Below, piece by piece: positions 59,821-64,000 of a stretch of 64,000 bases of DNA. The translations under genes were made by a program, and so were the position numbers. How positions within the stretch are numbered: position 1 is the stretch's first letter; every line of letters begins with the position of its first letter. Below the pieces are notes generated by a model. The model did no database searches, had not been told where the DNA came from, and worked only from the letters and a program-made list of their open reading frames with translations. Source of the stretch: Clavelina lepadiformis (lineage: Eukaryota; Chordata; Ascidiacea; Aplousobranchia; Clavelinidae). The stretch spans positions 5,518,001-5,582,000 of the forward strand of contig NC_135242.1 of the NCBI RefSeq assembly GCF_947623445.1, given 5' to 3'.

Positions 59821-62800
59821 CTTGAAAACTTACAGTAATACGGTAACAACAGTAATACGGTACAACACCATGGACGCAATTAACTTACTGGAAATTACTA
59901 CAGAGCCTATATAACAAATGTTCCGAATAAAAAAGGAAAGATTTATGTCGTCATTTACAAGCGTTAGCAGATTCAAACCACCGTATTCCCGTTGTTCATT
60001 GCGTTTTGTTATAAATATCTGCAGTTATCTTTGTGTTACCACCGGGAACTTATATGAAAAAGTTGACATATCCACTGATTTTTACAGTAAGGCGAAAATA
60101 ACAGTAAAAGCTAACCTTAAATCGAAGGGGAGTTGTCAGTAAATTGACAGAAAAAAAATTATTGACGAAAATGTTTGTCAAATGTATTTACCACTATGTA
60201 TTTATGACAGAGGTAGCAGCAATCATGACGCCACAATGTAACCACATGCTGGAGTGCTGGCGTTTGAGTCAATGACGCAAGTAGCCTTACGTTTTATACA
60301 AGTTGCTAATTACTGGTAGCCCACCGGGTTAGGCTAGAGCCAACAGACAAACTGGCCTCAGAAAGTTTCAGCTTCGCATCTACAGTACATACACCAGTGT
60401 ACATACACCAACTGTAAATTAGATTAGTCCTTACTAGTGCAAAATATTTCTGTTATGTACTTAAAGGGCAAATCAAAAAACAAGTCGGCCATCAAGAAGT
60501 AAGTATACGGGAGAAAGGATTTTCAATAACATATATTGCCAAAATTTTATCGCAAATTTGTCTTCCTAGTTTGGGCTCTTTCGATTGTTTGTAGAGAAAA
60601 ATTGTTCAATTGAAAAATCGATTGTTTTTAGAGCAAAATAACCATTAAAATCGGAATACAGCCTCTGCTGAGCCGATGTTGCAAAGGGTCGTTTTTAAGA
60701 TTACCAAAAAGACTTCCAACGGATGTACTGAGGTCGTTATGCAAAAGGCTGAGTCAGCACTCACGAGATAGTTAAAGCGTGCACATAAAACTTCAGTTTA
60801 CTCTATCAACTCCACTGCAACATAAAGAATTGAAATGCTAAAAGAGAAAACTAAGCAAAATCATTAACTCACTGTCAGATGCAGCAAAAGGAAGAGATAA
60901 AAGAAATATTTTGTTAAATGTATACAAACACGAGAGAGGAAACGCATACCAAAATTTTAGGGTTTCCTTGACGAGTGTTTTCAAATTGAAATACATAAAG
61001 CATTTGCGGATGTGATGCGAAAATACGTCAAAAACATTAAAACACTGCTACGTCATTGCAACTAAAATTACAGGCGATATGCAAAATGATGCTACACTTG
61101 GCAGGCAATCCGAAATGTAAAATATCTTTTTTTTCTAAAATTGTTTGCGTTTGATCTCGCCATGATACCCATGGAGCAGATTAATCCAAGCCTTGCCTAA
61201 CTGCTGCGTACAAACAAGAATCATGAAACATAAAAACGAGTTGAGCGGACAAACATATCAGATGACATCTTGGAAAGCTATTAGCGATTAAAACGGAATA
61301 GCCTATACCAGCAAAGTTCTTCCTTAGCTGTGACTTAAGCTAATCTTAAATCGACAAAACCTAAAACTTTTCTTATTTATGTATGTATTAGGTCTATAGA
61401 TTTACTACACTTTGATTCATTTAGATTTTAGATGCTGCTGAAACGTATAATAGCTTAATCGCTTTCTGTTCGATGAATCATGCAACTCAAACAAAGTTAA
61501 AGTTATGTGTTTTAGATTTTGAGCACAATTTTAAGACAACTTAATTAGAAAAGATGATAAAGGCCCCTTGCAAAATAGATATAGGCACATTATGTAATTA
61601 CAGTAGTTAATTTATTATTATTTTTGAGTAATTTTACCATATAGGTTGTGGGATTTTTTAACTTCTAATATCAAAATCGCTTCAATAAAAGAAATATTGT
61701 CAGATAAAGTTTGTAATCTTTTGGTTGTTTCGGTTGGTATTAAGTTATACTTGTTGTTTGTAGTTTCGTGCCTGTTGCTTGAGTAGTTCTGGCTATATTC
61801 AATGAGTCTCGTATCTATCAGTCGTGAAATATTTCGTAGCCAGAATTCTGATATTGCTTAACTTGCATTCAACTCAACAAAGTGTGTCCATATTAATGTT
61901 CATTTTATTGACATCGTAATTTATACCAATTCCACTAAAAACTAGAATAACATCACGAGACACAGGCTTGAGTATCAGACTGATGAAAGTCCAAGTTAGA
62001 CTGGAAGGGGTGATACAGGTAAACGTTTGTAGTTATATCATGAAAATCGTGCACATCGTTGTTTAAGACAGGAAATTTTATAGGCCTGCATTTTATTACT
62101 CTCCACACGTTTAGCGAATCTTGGGCCTTGTGATTATAACACGAATACTGTTTCTCAGGTTGAACGATTTCAACTATAATGCTTACTTATCAATTATCAT
62201 CGATATGCATTTTTCTATAATCTCGACGTCATAAGTCGAATGGCCAAAATGACGATAATGACGGCTTTTTAGCAAATTAACTGTAATGAAATGAGCAATA
62301 GTTGATAAATCAACTTTATGATAAATAAGCCCTGACTAATATGAAGATTTGCTAAAAGATCATTGAATGATGTTTGTGGTTTTATTCTCCTCAAACGTTA
62401 GTCAATGAACCAGCAGTGAAAATATATAACGATCGAAGACTTTTAGCGCTGGCACAAAAGATTTGCCAGCAATTTGACGTTTCAACTTTTATACTACATC
62501 AGCCTTATAGCCGTATTCTTTAGATTTAAGTTGCTAAATATGCATACTGCTTCATTTATAACTCATTTACGTAGAAAACCGGTTGCAAGTGTAACTTTGC
62601 CATACTATTGCCGCCTTTGAACTAAGCACACAACAAACGTTCAAAAACTAGAACAGCAGACACATACAATGCTTCCGTGCAGTAGCAAACATATGTAACA
62701 AAAAGAAAACAAACGGTGTTGGAACGGCGACTTGAAAACGTTTCAATCTGTGACATAAATTGCTGACGAAAAATTTGATGATCATTATATCTTGAACAAG

Positions 62801-63382
62801 TCTGGATGAATGAATCTGGAATTTATCCTCAAAGGTGTCTTTATATAGAAACAATTTCATTCCTCGGATAATCGAAAGCGTTCGTTTAATGAAGGGATGG
62901 TCATAACGTCAGAAAAATAATTGTCATAACATCGACATCAGTTTTTAATGGATTGTGCCGACTAACATTCAACTTTCACAACAAACAAGTCCTGCTACAG
63001 TTGCGATACAGGTTTGGAACTCGGTTGCTCATGTTAAAGTTCCCATAAACGTGCGCTTATGCAAACTAAACGGACAAAAAGTAAACAAGCTGTTTGATTA
63101 CCTTCAAACTTAAACTTGTAATAACACGATCATTAACTAACCCAGTTATAAAACATATTATAACCGATTTACGGTTTAATGTGCAACAGTGTCCGCCAAA
63201 GACCCAAAGGCAGCTGACAAGTGACATTCTCTTCGCAGAAAGCTTGCAATTAGAAAACCTTTGAGTGTTGCTGATTAGAAAGGGAGTATTTTTGGTAGTG
63301 AGGGAAAGTCTGAAGAGAAAACTAAATAAGTAATTGATTTCAACAAAGTTTTCAGCAAAAGGTTATGTTTTTCTTTTATAAG
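59821..63382. other. Intergenic region between LPCAT3 copy A and the luciferase-like gene
   Basis: These 3.5 kb lie between divergent genes. Frames at 59918-60142 and 62648-62860 have no recognisable domain. No transposon ends or RNA genes were found. Both promoters must lie here. Confidence 0.45.

Positions 63383-64000
<618 letters not shown>

Overview
This is eukaryotic, AT-rich nuclear DNA. Its genes have many short exons with GT-AG introns, and cut-and-paste transposons are dense. Gene content (LPCAT3-like acyltransferases with C-terminal dilysine signals, a pancreatic-type procarboxypeptidase, BHMT, MFSD5, NSMCE4A, a Renilla-luciferase-like hydrolase) points to a marine invertebrate, probably a deuterostome. 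Several start codons lie only 0-2 bases after a splice-acceptor-like AG, which would fit a spliced-leader trans-splicing animal such as an ascidian. The species call is inference only.

Layout. 1-1,900: probably the end and long 3'UTR of a plus-strand gene. 2,182-2,725: an internally deleted hAT transposon. 4,086-10,448: a 6.4 kb foldback-type element. Its inverted ends are tandem arrays of a ~43 bp unit and it has 9 bp target duplications. It carries one minus-strand, multi-exon gene with C2H2 fingers, a Ulp1-type cysteine protease and a PHD finger, and no recognisable transposase. 12,621-13,910: an uninterrupted kelch-repeat gene (+). 14,906-17,254: NSMCE4A (+, 7 exons). 20,862-32,901: MFSD5 (+, 12 exons, 447 codons). 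Its intron 2 holds a pogo-type element and a 4.6 kb TIR element with two unusual ORFs. Its intron 9 holds an internally deleted piggyBac. 34,744-35,500: a LINE fragment (-). 35,612-35,973: a miniature foldback element made of ~18 bp repeats. 37,120-39,154: BHMT-like (+, 7 exons), with a hAT MITE in intron 2. 39,940-45,056: a secreted carboxypeptidase A/B-type zymogen (-, 13 exons, 411 aa). 47,143-52,442 and 54,777-59,820: two tandem LPCAT3-like MBOAT genes (-, 13 exons each). 63,383-64,000: the 5' part of a Renilla-luciferase-like gene (+) with an in-frame stop.

Exon joins were worked out by hand. For NSMCE4A, MFSD5, BHMT, the carboxypeptidase and both LPCAT3 copies, every exon length and phase closes to a full-length frame. 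The one exception is the first donor of the 5' LPCAT3 copy, which is not GT. The host genes look like ordinary housekeeping or metabolic genes and are not a functional cluster: DNA repair (SMC5/6), molybdate transport, methionine metabolism, digestion and phospholipid remodelling. The novelty is in the mobile elements, mainly the 4.1-10.4 kb foldback element and the 23.1-27.7 kb intronic element, and in the converted acyltransferase pair.
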